From assembly GCF_039392895.1 (NCBI RefSeq), contig NZ_CP135027.1, positions 248,001-312,000 of the forward strand: a DNA stretch of 64,000 nt. Reading direction: 5' to 3'. This document shows positions 37,498 to 48,757 of this stretch, piece by piece; position 1 is the first letter of the stretch, and each line of letters opens with the position of its first letter. The DNA is from Buchnera aphidicola (Mindarus keteleerifoliae) (lineage in GTDB: Bacteria; Pseudomonadota; Gammaproteobacteria; Enterobacterales; Enterobacteriaceae). The translations under genes were made by a program, and so were the position numbers. The notes beneath the pieces are model-generated. The model saw only the letters and a program-made list of their open reading frames with translations, did no database searches and was not told the DNA's origin.

Positions 37498-38259
37498 TTA
37501 TTTAGAAATCTTTTCTAAAATTTTAAAAAATGAATCAAAATTCAAACATGCGTTACCTAATAAAAATCCATCTATATCTTTCCTCTTACAAAAACTATCA
37601 ATGTTATTTTCATTTATAGAACCACCGTATAATAAATAAAAATTATTTAAAGAATACAACATTTTTTTTCTAATATAATTACGTAAAGAACCTAAAATAA
37701 ATTGTACTTCTTTCGGGTCAGCAGATTTTCCTGTTCCAATAGACCATATAGGTTCATATGCAATAACAGTATCATTAAATACATTTTTATCTTTAGATTG
37801 AAAAATAAAATCTATTTGTTTTTTACAAATTTCAATAGTTTCATTATTCTTTCTTTCTTCTTGAGTTTCACCAATACATAAAACAGGAGTTAAATTACAA
37901 TTTTTTAATAAAAAAAACTTTTTGCTAATTAAATGTTGACTTTCATAATGATTAATTCTTCTTTCAGAATGCCCTATTAAAACATTTTTTACTGACATAT
38001 CCTTTAACATTAAAGCTGATACTTCTCCTGTAAAAGATCCTGATAAATGAATATCTACGTTTTGTGCACTTAAAGTTAAATATTTATGTTTCTTTATAAT
38101 TTTCTTGAATTTATACAAGTAGACATAAGATGGAGAAATACTTAAATTGCATTTTTTTTCAATTTTTTCTTGATTTTTTTTCAAAAAATTTAATAATAAA
38201 GAAAAAGTTTCTTTATTTCCATTTAATTTCCAATTTGCTATTACTAAAGGCAACTTCAT
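37498..38259 (-). CDS. tpiA: Triosephosphate isomerase
   Basis: Interconverts dihydroxyacetone phosphate and glyceraldehyde 3-phosphate. ATG 38259 gives MKLPLVIANWKLNGN and 253 residues (255 in E. coli). GGAG on the minus strand at 38272-38269 supports it over an in-frame start 54 bases upstream that lies within the rpsA terminator. Catalytic residues are visible: Lys in NWKLNGN, His in IGHSERR and Glu in AYEPIWSIGTG; the phosphate loop is YGGSINENN. Confidence 0.98.
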   Translation of the reverse strand: MKLPLVIANWKLNGNKETFSLLLNFLKKNQEKIEKKCNLSISPSYVYLYKFKKIIKKHKYLTLSAQNVDIHLSGSFTGEVSALMLKDMSVKNVLIGHSERRINHYESQHLISKKFFLLKNCNLTPVLCIGETQEERKNNETIEICKKQIDFIFQSKDKNVFNDTVIAYEPIWSIGTGKSADPKEVQFILGSLRNYIRKKMLYSLNNFYLLYGGSINENNIDSFCKRKDIDGFLLGNACLNFDSFFKILEKISK

Positions 38260-38282
38260 ATGTTTTAGCTCCAAAAATACAT

Positions 38283-38321
38283 AAAAAAATTTTTGAAGTG
38301 CTTTTAAAAGCACTTCAAAAA
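38283..38321 (-). terminator. Strong intrinsic terminator after rpsA
   Basis: A 32-base perfect palindrome (arms 38290-38305 and 38306-38321, core GAAGTGC / GCACTTC) is followed on the minus strand immediately by seven T (38289-38283). It lies 50 bases after the rpsA stop and just upstream of the tpiA start, separating the two. E. coli has ihfB in this position. Confidence 0.85.
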
Positions 38322-38371
38322 ATTTTAATTTAAAAAAAATTTATTACTTTATTTAAATCTAATAACAAAAA

Positions 38372-40051
38372 TTACTCACTATTTTTTGCTGCTTTAAATG
38401 CTTCAAACATAATATTAGAAAATTTTTCATCTTTTAATTTTAATTTTTTTACATTATTTATTTTTTTTTCTTTATTTTTTTCTTTTTCATGAATAGAAAG
38501 ATAAATAATCCTATTTTTTCTATCGACATTATTAACTTTTACCGAAATTATTTGACCTATTTTATAAATATTCGTTTTTTTATTTTTATTTGGATTTTCT
38601 ATAATTTCTGAAAGTTTTATGATTCCTTCTAGATTATTTTCTAAACTAGCAATAATACTTTTATTATCAATTGAAAGTATTTTCCCTGAAATTATCAAGT
38701 TTTTTTTGCTAATATTTATAAATTGATTTAATGGATCTTCACTTAATTGTTTAATTCCTAAAGAAATTCTTTCTCTATCAGAATCAACTTGTAAAACAAC
38801 GGCCTTAATTTCATCTGTTTTTTTATATTTTTGAACAGCAATTTCTCCAGGAATTGTCCAAGAAATATCTGACAAATGAACTAAACCATCAATTCCTCCC
38901 TTTAAACCTATAAAAATTCCAAAATCAGTAATAGATTTAATTTTTCCAATAACATGGCATCCTTTTTGATGAGTTTCAGAAAATTCTTTCCAAGGATTTA
39001 ACGTACATTGCTTTAACCCTAATGAAATTCTTCTTCTTTCTTCATCAATATCTAAAACCATGACTTTCACTTTATCATTAACATTAACTACTTTAGACGG
39101 ATGTATATTTTTATTTTTCCAATCCATTTCCGAAACATGAACTAATCCTTCTACACCTTCTCTGATTTCAACAAAACAACCATAATCTGTCAAATTTGTT
39201 ACTCTACCTTTTAACTTAGTTCCTTCCGGATATTTTTTAGCAATTTCTACCCAAGGATCTTTCCCTAATTGTTTTAATCCTAGTGAAACTCTAACTTTTT
39301 CTCTATCAAATTTTAAAACAATTACTACAATATCATCTCCTATACTAACAATTTCGCTAGGATGTTTTACTCTTTTCCATGCCATATCTGTAATATGTAG
39401 TAAGCCGTCTACACCACCTAAATCTACAAATGCTCCATAATCTGTTAAATTTTTAACTATTCCCTTAACCTTCACTCCCTCTTGAAGACTTTCTAACAAT
39501 TGATTTCTCTCAGCACTATTTTCTGATTCAATAACCGCTCTTCTAGAAACAACTACATTATTTCTTTTTTGATCTAATTTAATAACTTTAAATTCCAATT
39601 CTTTTCCTTCGAAATGGATGGTATCTCTAACTGGACGAACATCTACTAATGAACCTGGTAAAAAAGCTCTAATATCATTTAGTTCAACAGTAAAACCTCC
39701 TTTTACCTTTCCATTAATTATTCCAACTATTGTTTCAGAATTTTCATAAGCTTTTTCCAGTGAAATCCAAGCTTCATGCCGTTTTGCTTTTTCTCTAGAA
39801 AGTATTGTTTCTCCAAAACCATCTTCAATAGCGTCTAGTGCTACATCAATAATTTCACCAACGGAAACTTCTACTTTTCCTTTAGAATTTTTAAACTGTT
39901 CAATTGGAATAACCGATTCGGATTTTAATCCTGCATCTACCAATACCATATCTTTATTGATTGCAATAACGGTTCCTTGAATAATTGATCCAGGTTGAGT
40001 TTTAATCTCTTTAAGAGATTCTTCAAATAATTTTGAAAAAGATTCAGTCAT
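38372..40051 (-). CDS. rpsA: 30S ribosomal protein S1
   Basis: Largest 30S protein; binds A/U-rich leaders of mRNA and helps ribosomes initiate where Shine-Dalgarno sequences are weak, which describes many genes here. The 559 residues (557 in E. coli) hold six S1 repeats, the best marked ending in [36 protein letters not shown] and [28 protein letters not shown] at the N-terminus is the 30S-binding part. The sixth repeat is the most diverged. It follows cmk by 116 bases in the E. coli order and ends at a strong terminator. Confidence 0.98.
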   Translation of the reverse strand: MTESFSKLFEESLKEIKTQPGSIIQGTVIAINKDMVLVDAGLKSESVIPIEQFKNSKGKVEVSVGEIIDVALDAIEDGFGETILSREKAKRHEAWISLEKAYENSETIVGIINGKVKGGFTVELNDIRAFLPGSLVDVRPVRDTIHFEGKELEFKVIKLDQKRNNVVVSRRAVIESENSAERNQLLESLQEGVKVKGIVKNLTDYGAFVDLGGVDGLLHITDMAWKRVKHPSEIVSIGDDIVVIVLKFDREKVRVSLGLKQLGKDPWVEIAKKYPEGTKLKGRVTNLTDYGCFVEIREGVEGLVHVSEMDWKNKNIHPSKVVNVNDKVKVMVLDIDEERRRISLGLKQCTLNPWKEFSETHQKGCHVIGKIKSITDFGIFIGLKGGIDGLVHLSDISWTIPGEIAVQKYKKTDEIKAVVLQVDSDRERISLGIKQLSEDPLNQFINISKKNLIISGKILSIDNKSIIASLENNLEGIIKLSEIIENPNKNKKTNIYKIGQIISVKVNNVDRKNRIIYLSIHEKEKNKEKKINNVKKLKLKDEKFSNIMFEAFKAAKNSE

Positions 40052-40167
40052 ATTAATAGTTCTTTAGAAAATTCATGTTAAATTTCTAATTAGAATCCTT
40101 CTAATTAAATATTTTTTATATTTATTTATAATATCCATTTCATAAAACCATAAATTAAATGTTCTTT

Positions 40168-40851
40168 TTAAACATTTTTTTTATATTTTTTATATATATG
40201 ATCCATGCATAATGCAAGTACTTCTTTAATAGTCATATTTGTTGAATCAATAATTATAGCATTTTTTGCAGGTACTAAAGGAGAAATAGTTCGAGTATAA
40301 TCTCTGTTATCTCGTTTCTTCATTTCTAAAAAAAGTTGATTTGTATCAATATAAAAACCTTTCTTCTTTAGTTCTAACATTCTTCTATTGACACGACTAA
40401 TTAAATCAGCTTTTAAAAAAAATTTTATTTTAGCTTCTGGAAAGACAACTGTTCCCATATCTCTTCCATTAGCTACTAATCCAGGAAACTTTTGAAACAT
40501 TCGTTGTTTTTTTAACAAAGCTTTTCGTACGTGAGGAATCATGGCTAATTTTGAAGCAATGTTGCTTACTTCTTGAAAAATGATTTTTTTAGATATGTTT
40601 TTCCCATTAGAAAAAAATAAAAAATTATTTTTTTTCTTTAATATTTTAAATTTTAAATTTTTCGAAATTGAAATTAAATCTACATCTAAAATAGATATAT
40701 TATTCTCTATTACTATTAATGCTAAAGCTCTATAAATGATTCCTGATTCTAAAAAAAACCAATTTAATTTATTTGCTATAGCTTTACATATAACACTTTT
40801 TCCGGCCCCACTGGGTCCATCTATAGTAATTACAGGAGCAAGTATTTTCAT
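40168..40851 (-). CDS. cmk: Cytidylate kinase
   Basis: Phosphorylates CMP and dCMP with ATP. The 227 residues equal the E. coli length. The P-loop is DGPSGAGKS near residues 11-19 (Ser where E. coli has Gly-Thr after Lys), and the NMP-binding DGRDMGTVVFPEA-like NGRDMGTVVFPEA and RDNRDYTRTISPLVPA lid regions are conserved. A cap of CTCC on the plus strand (GGAG on the coding strand) lies 6 bases before the ATG. It lies between aroA and rpsA, the enteric order. Confidence 0.97.
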   Translation of the reverse strand: MKILAPVITIDGPSGAGKSVICKAIANKLNWFFLESGIIYRALALIVIENNISILDVDLISISKNLKFKILKKKNNFLFFSNGKNISKKIIFQEVSNIASKLAMIPHVRKALLKKQRMFQKFPGLVANGRDMGTVVFPEAKIKFFLKADLISRVNRRMLELKKKGFYIDTNQLFLEMKKRDNRDYTRTISPLVPAKNAIIIDSTNMTIKEVLALCMDHIYKKYKKNV

Positions 40852-41019
40852 TTTTTTCTCCTGTTAAAACCAAATTAGTGTATTTTAATTATAAATATTT
40901 TTTATTTTATATTTTTTAAATCTTTACTAATTTAGTTATTTAAGATTATTTTTTTTTAAAGTACCTAAAATATATTATATAAAAAAAAAAATACAAATGA
41001 ATTAATGTAATTTAAAAAA

Positions 41020-42306
41020 TTAATTGTAAAAACTAATTTTTTCAAATTCAGTAAAATAAGAAGGAAACGTTTTATCTACACAATTAGGATCTAAAATAGT
41101 TACTGAGATGTCGGATAACGCTATGAGCGAAAAACACATAGCTATACGATGATCATTATAAGTATTAATTTTTGATTTCACAAATTTTGAAGGGGGTTCA
41201 ATAAAAATATAATCTTTTCCTTCTTCAATCTTTGCTCCTATTTTTTTTAATTCTGTAGCCATGGCCGATAAACGGTCACTTTCTTTTAATCTCCAATTGT
41301 ATACATTTTTAATCTTAGTTATTCCATTGGAAAATAAAGCTACCATTGCTATAGTCATTGCTGCATCCGGAATATGATTCATATCTAGTTGTACAGCATT
41401 TAATTTATTTTTAGTACAAGAAATAAAATTTTCTCCCCAACTAATATTTGCTCCCATTTTTTTTAAAATATTAGCAAAATCAATATCTCCTTGAAAAGCG
41501 TTTTTTCCAATACCGTGGACTTTGACAGTTCCTCCTTTAATAGCAGCAGCTGCTAAAAAATATGATGCTGATGAAGCATCTCCTTCTACTAAAAATTTAC
41601 CTGGACTTTTATATTTTTGATTTCCTTTAATAAAAAATGAAGAATATTCATTTTTTTTAACTAAAACACCAAATTTTTCCATTAATTTAATAGTTAAATC
41701 TACATAAGGTTTAGATACCAATTTCCCTGAAATAAAAATTTTTGTATCATTTTTTGATAAAGGCGACGCTATTAATAAAGAAGTTAAAAATTGACTAGAA
41801 ATATTTCCTTTGAGATAAATCTCTCCTCCTACATATCCTCCTTTAATATGAATTGGAAGAAACCCATCTTTTTTAAGATATCTAATATCTGATCCTCCTT
41901 GTCTCAGCGCATTTACTAAATGACCTATTGGTCTTTCAAGCATTCTAGGTTCGCCTGTTAAAATTATATTATTTTTTTTTAATGAAAAAATAGCTGTTAA
42001 GGGCCTTACTGCTGTTCCTGCATTACCTAAAAAAAGAGTAGTTTTTTTTAAAATTTGAAAAGAATTTATATTTCCATGAATTATACAAGATTTATTGTTA
42101 TCAAATAATTTGTATTTAATTCCTAAATTTTGCAATGCTTTAAGCATATATTTAGTATCATCACTATCTAATAAATTACTTATAGTTGTTTTTTTATCCG
42201 ATAAAGCAGATAAAAGTAATATTCTATTAGAAATGCTTTTCGAACCGGGTAAATAAACTTCTCCATTTATTTTTTTTATAGATCTTAATTTTATTTTTTT
42301 ATTCAT
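41020..42306 (-). CDS. aroA: EPSP synthase (3-phosphoshikimate 1-carboxyvinyltransferase)
   Basis: Sixth step of the shikimate pathway, joining PEP and shikimate 3-phosphate on the way to chorismate and so to tryptophan, tyrosine and phenylalanine. The 428 residues match E. coli AroA (427). LPGSKSISNRILLLSAL (residues about 19-35), LFLGNAGTAVRPL and GEPRMLERPIGHLVNALRQGG carry the PEP/glyphosate-site residues, with Gly-Thr-Ala unchanged, and DHRIAMCFSL is near the C-terminus. It is 72 bases after serC, as in the E. coli serC-aroA operon. Confidence 0.98.
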   Translation of the reverse strand: MNKKIKLRSIKKINGEVYLPGSKSISNRILLLSALSDKKTTISNLLDSDDTKYMLKALQNLGIKYKLFDNNKSCIIHGNINSFQILKKTTLFLGNAGTAVRPLTAIFSLKKNNIILTGEPRMLERPIGHLVNALRQGGSDIRYLKKDGFLPIHIKGGYVGGEIYLKGNISSQFLTSLLIASPLSKNDTKIFISGKLVSKPYVDLTIKLMEKFGVLVKKNEYSSFFIKGNQKYKSPGKFLVEGDASSASYFLAAAAIKGGTVKVHGIGKNAFQGDIDFANILKKMGANISWGENFISCTKNKLNAVQLDMNHIPDAAMTIAMVALFSNGITKIKNVYNWRLKESDRLSAMATELKKIGAKIEEGKDYIFIEPPSKFVKSKINTYNDHRIAMCFSLIALSDISVTILDPNCVDKTFPSYFTEFEKISFYN

Positions 42307-42378
42307 AATATAAAACTCAAATATTTATTAAAATTTTATTTTTAAAATTGTTATAAAATCTTCAAAAACAATTAAAAT

Positions 42379-43464
42379 TTATCGATATTTTTTTTCAAAG
42401 TAAGTCATAAAACTTATTAACTTTTGAATTCCCTTTATAGGCATAGCATTATAAATAGAAGCTCTCATTCCACCTACTATATAATGACCTTTTAAGGCAT
42501 ATAATCCATGAGAAAAAGCTTCTTTTAAAAAAACTTCATTTAGTTTTTCGTCTTTCAAATAAAATGAAATATTCATAAATGACCTGTATTTTTTACTAAT
42601 ATTATTATAATAAAAATCAGTATCATCTATTTTTTCATAAAGTAATTTTGCTTTTTTCTCATTTTCTTTTTCTATTTTTTTTATTCCTCCTTTTTTTATT
42701 AGCCACTTAAAAACTAAACTAGCCAAATACCAAGAAAATGTAGCCGGCGTATTAAACATAGATTGATTGTCTACTGCAACTTTATAATTTAAAAAAGAAG
42801 GCACCAAAGATTTTTGATCTTTAACTAAATCTTTTCTAATAATGACTAAAGTTATACCTGCTGTAGAAATATTTTTCTGAGCACTAGCATAAATTAGACC
42901 ATACTTATTAATATCTATACATCTAGATAATATGGTTGAAGAAAAGTCTCCTATGATTATTTTATTTGAAAAATTCGGTTCTTCTTTTATTTCTATTCCT
43001 TCAAGAGTTTCATTAGGACAATAATGAATATAACTTGATTTTTTATTTAGTTTCCATTTTAAAGAAGGAAGAACATCTTTAATATTATTGTTAATTTTAA
43101 CAATATTTATTTTTTTGGGTAAACAGTACTTTTTAGCTTCTAAAAAAGCAGCTTGAGACCAGTAACCGCTACAAATATAATCAGCATATTCATTTGATTT
43201 TATCAAATTCATAGGAATAGCAGAAAACTGAGCTCGTGCGCCACCTGAAAAAAATAAAACATGATAATTACTTGGAATGTTCATTAAGAATCTTAAATTC
43301 TCTTCACATTCATTTATCATTTTTGTAAATTCAAAACTTCTGTGACTAATTTCAATAATCGAAACCCCTAAATTTTTCCAATTGTAAAATTCTTTTTTGT
43401 ATTGAATTAAAACATCAGTAGGAATCATCGAAGGACCAGCACTAAAATTATAAATTTTATTCAT
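42379..43464 (-). CDS. serC: Phosphoserine aminotransferase
   Basis: PLP enzyme that makes 3-phosphoserine from 3-phosphohydroxypyruvate in serine synthesis. ATG 43464 gives MNKIYNFSAGPSMIP and 361 residues (362 in E. coli); a GTG nine bases upstream in frame is less likely. The PLP lysine is in ASAQKNISTAGITLVI, and FSGGARAQFSAIPMN and MGDFSST-like IIGDFSSTIL are conserved. Serine from this pathway serves TrpB, GlyA and SerS, all encoded in the window. Confidence 0.97.
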   Translation of the reverse strand: MNKIYNFSAGPSMIPTDVLIQYKKEFYNWKNLGVSIIEISHRSFEFTKMINECEENLRFLMNIPSNYHVLFFSGGARAQFSAIPMNLIKSNEYADYICSGYWSQAAFLEAKKYCLPKKINIVKINNNIKDVLPSLKWKLNKKSSYIHYCPNETLEGIEIKEEPNFSNKIIIGDFSSTILSRCIDINKYGLIYASAQKNISTAGITLVIIRKDLVKDQKSLVPSFLNYKVAVDNQSMFNTPATFSWYLASLVFKWLIKKGGIKKIEKENEKKAKLLYEKIDDTDFYYNNISKKYRSFMNISFYLKDEKLNEVFLKEAFSHGLYALKGHYIVGGMRASIYNAMPIKGIQKLISFMTYFEKKYR

Positions 43465-43505
43465 ATAATTCACCAGTATCTTTTAAAAAACATATAAAAA
43501 TATTA

Positions 43506-44804
43506 TTAAGATAATATTTTTAATCCGTTCATGTATTTTTTTTGTAATACTTTTGGAACTTCAATTGTTCCATTTTCTAATTGATAATTTTCTAATACTG
43601 CTCCCAACGTTCTACTTAGAGCTAATGCAGAACCATTTATAGTATGAAGTAGTTTTTTTTTAGTTTTATCAGAAACACTAATATACCTTGATTTCATCCT
43701 TCTTGCTTGAAAATCAGACATGTTAGAACAAGAAGATATTTCTCGATATTTTTTTTGAAATGGAAACCAAACTTCTAAATCATAAGTTTTTGTAGAAGAA
43801 AAACCTAAATCATTAGGACATAATTGCACTTTTCTATAAGGTAAATCTAACAACTTTAATATTTCTTCAGCATGCGAAGTTAATTCTTCTAATGCTTTCA
43901 TTGAACTTTTAGGATGCACAATTTGTACTATTTCTACTTTTTCAAATTGATGCATCCTAATTAACCCTCTAGATTCTTTTCCATAAGAAGGATTCTCTAA
44001 CCTAAAACAGGGAGTGAGAGCCGTTAACATTATAGGTAATTCTTCTTTACTAACAATTCTATTTCTTACCAAATTTGTTAAAGGAACTTCTGCAGTCGGA
44101 ATTAACGTATATTGAAAATTTTGACTATTTTTTTCGGGAGATTGAATATGAAATAATTCTGAACTAAATTTAGGTAGTTGTCCAGTACCATACAAACTTT
44201 CAGAATTGACTATATATGGTACATAAGTTTCTAAATATCCATGTTTAATAGTATGAATATCTATCATAAATTGACTTAAAGCTCTATGCAATAAAGCAAT
44301 TTTTCCTTTCATAATAACAAATCTTGAACCTGAAATTTTAACCGAAGATTTCCAATCTAATCCTTGTAATTTTTCACCTAACTCAACATGATCTTTGATC
44401 TTAAAATCAAATTTTTTAATTTTACCCCATTTTATTATTTCTTTATTTTTGTTTTTTAAACAATTTAAAATAGTATCTTCTGATGGAAGATTAGGAATTT
44501 CATTATAAATTTTTAATAATTTTTTTTTAAAATATTTTAATTTTATTTGACATCTTTGTAATTTTTTATTTATTTTTAAAACTCTATCTTTAATTTTTAA
44601 CGTTTCTTTGTTTTCTTTTTTTAAAATTCCTATTTCTCTGGATAAAACATTCCGAATAGCTTGTAAATTTTCAGTTTTTATTTGAAAATTTTTTCGATTT
44701 TTTTCCATCTCTTTAATTTTTTCAGTTTCTAAGATGAATCCTCTAATCAACAATTTTTTTTTTAGAGAATCTAGTTGATAGCGTAGTAAATTTTGATCAA
44801 TCAT
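43506..44804 (-). CDS. serS: Seryl-tRNA synthetase
   Basis: Class II synthetase charging tRNA-Ser; a tRNA-Ser(UGA) gene lies in this window. The 432 residues (430 in E. coli) start with the long antiparallel coiled-coil arm that grips the tRNA variable arm (residues about 25-110, Lys/Glu-rich heptads). Motif 2 (PCFRLENPSYGKESRGLIRMHQFEKVE) and motif 3 (NGSALALSRTLGAVLENYQ) are intact. It heads the leftward serS-serC-aroA-cmk-rpsA block and is divergent from trxB. Confidence 0.98.
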   Translation of the reverse strand: MIDQNLLRYQLDSLKKKLLIRGFILETEKIKEMEKNRKNFQIKTENLQAIRNVLSREIGILKKENKETLKIKDRVLKINKKLQRCQIKLKYFKKKLLKIYNEIPNLPSEDTILNCLKNKNKEIIKWGKIKKFDFKIKDHVELGEKLQGLDWKSSVKISGSRFVIMKGKIALLHRALSQFMIDIHTIKHGYLETYVPYIVNSESLYGTGQLPKFSSELFHIQSPEKNSQNFQYTLIPTAEVPLTNLVRNRIVSKEELPIMLTALTPCFRLENPSYGKESRGLIRMHQFEKVEIVQIVHPKSSMKALEELTSHAEEILKLLDLPYRKVQLCPNDLGFSSTKTYDLEVWFPFQKKYREISSCSNMSDFQARRMKSRYISVSDKTKKKLLHTINGSALALSRTLGAVLENYQLENGTIEVPKVLQKKYMNGLKILS

Positions 44805-45192
44805 AATATCAATATTTTCTTGTTTGGTTAATGTTCTAATTATAATATAATATTTTTAGATACAAAAAAATATTATTATTATTTATAAAGAAACAAAAAA
44901 TATTAATTTTTAACATTTATTTAAATTTAGATAAAAATTTAAAAACAATTTTCATCAAAAAAATATCGGGAATTTTAAATAGTTTTTTAAAAAAACATTT
45001 CTATTTATATAGAGTATTTATTCTATATAATTTAAATAAATAATAAACGTTTTAAATAACTGTTAAAAAAAAAAAATCATGTTATAATTTTTTACTTAAA
45101 GTTATTAAAAACTTTTTTTCAAGAACAAGAACTATTAATTTCCTAATTCTTAATAAAAAACTAAAAAAATATTTTTTAGAGAAAAATATAAA
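44805..45192. other. 388-base divergent spacer serS-trxB
   Basis: No gene is seen. E. coli has lrp, ftsK, lolA and rarA between these genes; none is recognisable. It holds TATAAT-like hexamers on both strands (e.g. TTATAAT near 45081-45087 facing trxB) and a 9-base inverted repeat at 45005-45030 (TTATATAGA / TCTATATAA). The right part should contain the trxB promoter and the left part that of serS. Confidence 0.5.
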
Positions 45193-46155
45193 ATGAAATT
45201 ATTAAAAAAAAGAAAAATAATTATTATAGGATCTGGACCGGCCGGGTATACTGCTTCAATCTACGCTGCTAGAGCAAATTTAAAACCTACTTTAATTACC
45301 GGAATAGTTCCAGGCGGACAATTAACAAAAACTGAAAATATTGAAAATTGGCCAGGAGATATAAATTCTATCCCTGGAACACTTTTAATGGATCGTATGA
45401 AAAATCATTCTTTAAAATTCAACTCTGAAATTATATCTGATAATATATTAAGTGTAGATTTTAAAAGTTTTCCTTTTAAATTATTTGGAGAAGAATATAA
45501 CTATTCTTCTAGTTCTGTAATTATTGCAACTGGAGCATCGGCTAGATATTTAAATATAAAATCTGAAAAAAAATTTCTTGGAAAAGGAATTTCAACTTGC
45601 GCAATATGCGATGGTTTTTTTTACAAAGATAAAGAAATTGCAGTCATAGGAGGAGGTAATACCGCTATAGAAGAAGCTTTATATTTATCAAATATTGCGT
45701 CTAAAGTTTATTTAATTCATAGAGGATCAAAATTTACTGCAGAAAAAATTTTAGTCGATAGACTAAATAAAAAAATTCAAGAAAAAAAAATTTTTACATA
45801 TATGAATCATTCGGTAAAAAAATTTGTAGGAAATAATATTGAATTGAAAGAAATAAAAATTATTTCTACAAAAGAAAATCTTTTTACTAGCAGAATTAAT
45901 GTTTCAGGTGCTTTTATTTGTATAGGAAATATTCCAAATACAAAAATGTTTAAAAAACAGTTGCAAATGAATAATGGTTATATAAAAACGAATTTTTCCA
46001 ATTTTCATGGATACAAAACTCAAACAAATATAAAAGGAGTTTTTGCTGCCGGAGACGTTACAGATCATATTTATAGACAAGCAATAACTTCATCAGCTAG
46101 TGGCTGTATGGCTGCTATAGATGCAGAAAAATACCTTCAAATTTCTTCTATTTAA
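45193..46155 (+). CDS. trxB: Thioredoxin reductase
   Basis: NADPH-dependent FAD enzyme that reduces thioredoxin. The 320 residues match E. coli TrxB (321). The FAD-binding GSGPAGYTASIYAARANL is near residues 13-30, the redox-active pair is in CAICDGFF near residue 138, the NADPH site is GGGNTAIEEALYL, and GVFAAGDVTDHIYRQAITS closes the FAD domain. infA follows after 60 bases. Confidence 0.98.
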   Translation: MKLLKKRKIIIIGSGPAGYTASIYAARANLKPTLITGIVPGGQLTKTENIENWPGDINSIPGTLLMDRMKNHSLKFNSEIISDNILSVDFKSFPFKLFGEEYNYSSSSVIIATGASARYLNIKSEKKFLGKGISTCAICDGFFYKDKEIAVIGGGNTAIEEALYLSNIASKVYLIHRGSKFTAEKILVDRLNKKIQEKKIFTYMNHSVKKFVGNNIELKEIKIISTKENLFTSRINVSGAFICIGNIPNTKMFKKQLQMNNGYIKTNFSNFHGYKTQTNIKGVFAAGDVTDHIYRQAITSSASGCMAAIDAEKYLQISSI

Positions 46156-46215
46156 TTCATTTAAAAATAAAAATCTTAAAAAAAATAATAAAAATATATC
46201 TTAATCGAGAAAACT

Positions 46216-46434
46216 ATGTCAAAAGAAGAAAATATAGAAATGCAAGGAATTGTTGTAGATACCCTACCTAATACTATGTTTCGTGTAAAATTAGAAAATA
46301 ATCATTTAATAATAGCTCATATATCAGGAAAAATGAGAAAAAATTATATTCGAATTCTTACTGGAGATAAAGTTACTGTACAATTAACACCTTATGATCT
46401 TAGCAAAGGAAGAATAATTTTTAGAAGTAGATAA
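46216..46434 (+). CDS. infA: Translation initiation factor IF-1
   Basis: OB-fold protein that binds the ribosomal A site during initiation. The 72 residues equal the E. coli length and are nearly identical ([25 protein letters not shown], then [36 protein letters not shown]). In E. coli the tRNA gene serW follows; no tRNA is seen here. Confidence 0.98.
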   Translation: MSKEENIEMQGIVVDTLPNTMFRVKLENNHLIIAHISGKMRKNYIRILTGDKVTVQLTPYDLSKGRIIFRSR

Positions 46435-47008
46435 AACACTTTTAAATATTCTTAATTTAAAATTAAATTAAGCGATAATTTATTAAATTATTTATTTGGT
46501 ACAAAAATATATTGATATAAATTTTTTTTAGGGAAAAAACATTTTTTTTAATTTTTATTTTTTCAAAAAAAACAAAAATTAATTAAAAATAATAGTTTTT
46601 ATATATAAAAAAATATTTTCATAATTTTAAAAAATATTTTTATATAGTATTTAAAATAAGATATAAATACACCTGAAATAAAATTTGCATATTTTTTTTG
46701 TCGAATTCTAAAAATTATATTTTATATGTACGTAAAATATTGTTTTTTAAAAAATAGTTTTCTTTTAACTATTTAAAAAATTTTTATTTTTTTAAAAAAA
46801 ATATGTAACTACTAATTTTTTACTTAATGGTTTACAATTATTTAAAAATTTAAAATCTTAATTTAATTATTTTTATGTTTAAAATTAAAATATAACTAGA
46901 ATTTTTTTTATTTGATGAACAAATACATTCATTTAAATATTTTTATAAACTTATAAAAATAAGATATAAATATTAATATATCTGATAAAAAAAATAAGTA
47001 GGATTGAT
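46435..47008. other. 574-base spacer infA-aspS, no gene seen
   Basis: AT-rich, stop-dense, no tRNA-like T-arm. Two modest hairpins are visible: CTTAATTT / AAATTAAG at 46451-46472 shortly after infA, and AAATAGTT / AACTATTT at 46752-46774 followed by T-rich sequence, a possible terminator. The last part should hold the aspS promoter; AGGA lies at 47001-47004. Confidence 0.5.
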
Positions 47009-48757
47009 ATGCGAACAAAATATTGTGGACAACTTAGATTATCTGATCTAGAAAAAAATGTACGATTATGCGGATGGATTAAAAAAATAAGAAACTTAGG
47101 TAATATTATTTTCGTAGACATGAAAGATAAAGAAGGAATTGTTCAAATAGTTTTTGATTCAAAAAATTCAAAAACTTTTTATAAATCTACTTTTTTAAAA
47201 CAAGAATCTTGTATTCAAATTTTAGGAATAGTTAAAGAACGAAAAGAAAAAAACAAAAATTTTTTTTTACCTACTGGAGAAGTAGAAGTAGTAGTCGAAA
47301 AACTAAAAATTTTTAATATTTCTAAACCATTTCCGTTAGATTTTAACCATAAAAATAATGAAAAAATAAGACTAAAGTATCGTTATTTAGATTTAAGAAA
47401 TGAAAAATTGTTTAACAATTTAAAAATCAGAAATAATATTTCAATATTAATTCGAAATTTTATGCAAAAAAATAATTTTTTAGACATTGAAACTCCTGTT
47501 CTAACGAGATCAACCCCAGAAGGAGCAAATGATTATCTTATACCTAGTAGAATCCATAAAGGAAAATTTTATGCACTACCTCAATCGCCTCAATTATTTA
47601 AACAATTGTTAATGATATCAGGATTCGATAAATATTATCAAATTGCTAAATGTTTTAGAGATGAAGATTTAAGGTCTGATAGACAACCGGAATTTACTCA
47701 AATAGACATTGAAATGTCGTTCGTAACAAACAAAAAAATACGTCAATTAATTGAAAAATTGATTCGTAGAATTTGGAAAAAAACTATTAATTTTAATATT
47801 AAAAAATTTCCTATTCTTACATATCATCAAGCAATAAACACTTACGGATCGGATAAACCAGATTTGAGAAATCCTCTAAAATTAACTGAACTCAGTAATA
47901 TTTTTAAATATGATTTTTCTTTTTTTAATTTAAATAATAATAAAAATTATAGAGTGGCAGGTTTGCATATTTCCAATATCTTAAAAATAAGTTTAAAAAA
48001 AATAAAAAGCTACGAAACTTTCGTTAAAAATTATAATATTGAAAAATTACATCTGATCAAAATATTAGATATATCTAGTAAAAAAAATAAATTTAAAAGT
48101 TCCATAAAAGCTATACTTTCGACAAAAAAAATTGAAAAAATATTAAAAAAAACAAATTTTAAAAATAATGATTTGATGTTTATCATTGGAGGTAAAGAAA
48201 ATATTGTTAATTTCGCTTTAGGAAAACTACGAGAAAAAATAGGAAAAGATTTTTTTTTACTTAACAAAAATACTTGGAAACCCTTATGGATAACAGATTT
48301 TCCTATGTTTAAAAAAGATGATTTTGGAAATTTTCATTCCATTCATCATCCATTTACTGCTCCTAAAAAATACAATATTAAAGATTTAAAAAAAAATCCA
48401 GAAAATATATTGTCAAATTCCTATGATCTTGTCATTAATGGATATGAAATTGGAGGTGGTTCTATTAGAATCAATACTGAAGAAATGCAAAAGACTATTT
48501 TTGACATACTAAAAATTTCTAATCAAGAACAAAAGAAAAATTTTGGATTTTTTTTAAAAGCATTAAAGTATGGTACTCCACCTCACGGAGGAATCGCTTT
48601 AGGATTAGATCGAATAACGATGCTGTTGACAAATAGCAAAAGTATTAGAGATGTAATAGCATTCCCTAAAAGTACAAGTGCTACTTGTTTAGTTACAAAA
48701 TCTCCGAGTAAAATAAATAATTTAGAATTAACAGAATTAGGAATAAAAAAAATATAA
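47009..48757 (+). CDS. aspS: Aspartyl-tRNA synthetase
   Basis: Class II synthetase charging tRNA-Asp. The 582 residues compare with 590 in E. coli. The N-terminal OB anticodon domain ([24 protein letters not shown]), motif 2 ([23 protein letters not shown]), the bacterial GAD insertion (about residues 270-410, poorly conserved) and motif 3 ([13 protein letters not shown]) are visible. Start supported by AGGATTGAT before the ATG. Confidence 0.98.
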   Translation: MRTKYCGQLRLSDLEKNVRLCGWIKKIRNLGNIIFVDMKDKEGIVQIVFDSKNSKTFYKSTFLKQESCIQILGIVKERKEKNKNFFLPTGEVEVVVEKLKIFNISKPFPLDFNHKNNEKIRLKYRYLDLRNEKLFNNLKIRNNISILIRNFMQKNNFLDIETPVLTRSTPEGANDYLIPSRIHKGKFYALPQSPQLFKQLLMISGFDKYYQIAKCFRDEDLRSDRQPEFTQIDIEMSFVTNKKIRQLIEKLIRRIWKKTINFNIKKFPILTYHQAINTYGSDKPDLRNPLKLTELSNIFKYDFSFFNLNNNKNYRVAGLHISNILKISLKKIKSYETFVKNYNIEKLHLIKILDISSKKNKFKSSIKAILSTKKIEKILKKTNFKNNDLMFIIGGKENIVNFALGKLREKIGKDFFLLNKNTWKPLWITDFPMFKKDDFGNFHSIHHPFTAPKKYNIKDLKKNPENILSNSYDLVINGYEIGGGSIRINTEEMQKTIFDILKISNQEQKKNFGFFLKALKYGTPPHGGIALGLDRITMLLTNSKSIRDVIAFPKSTSATCLVTKSPSKINNLELTELGIKKI

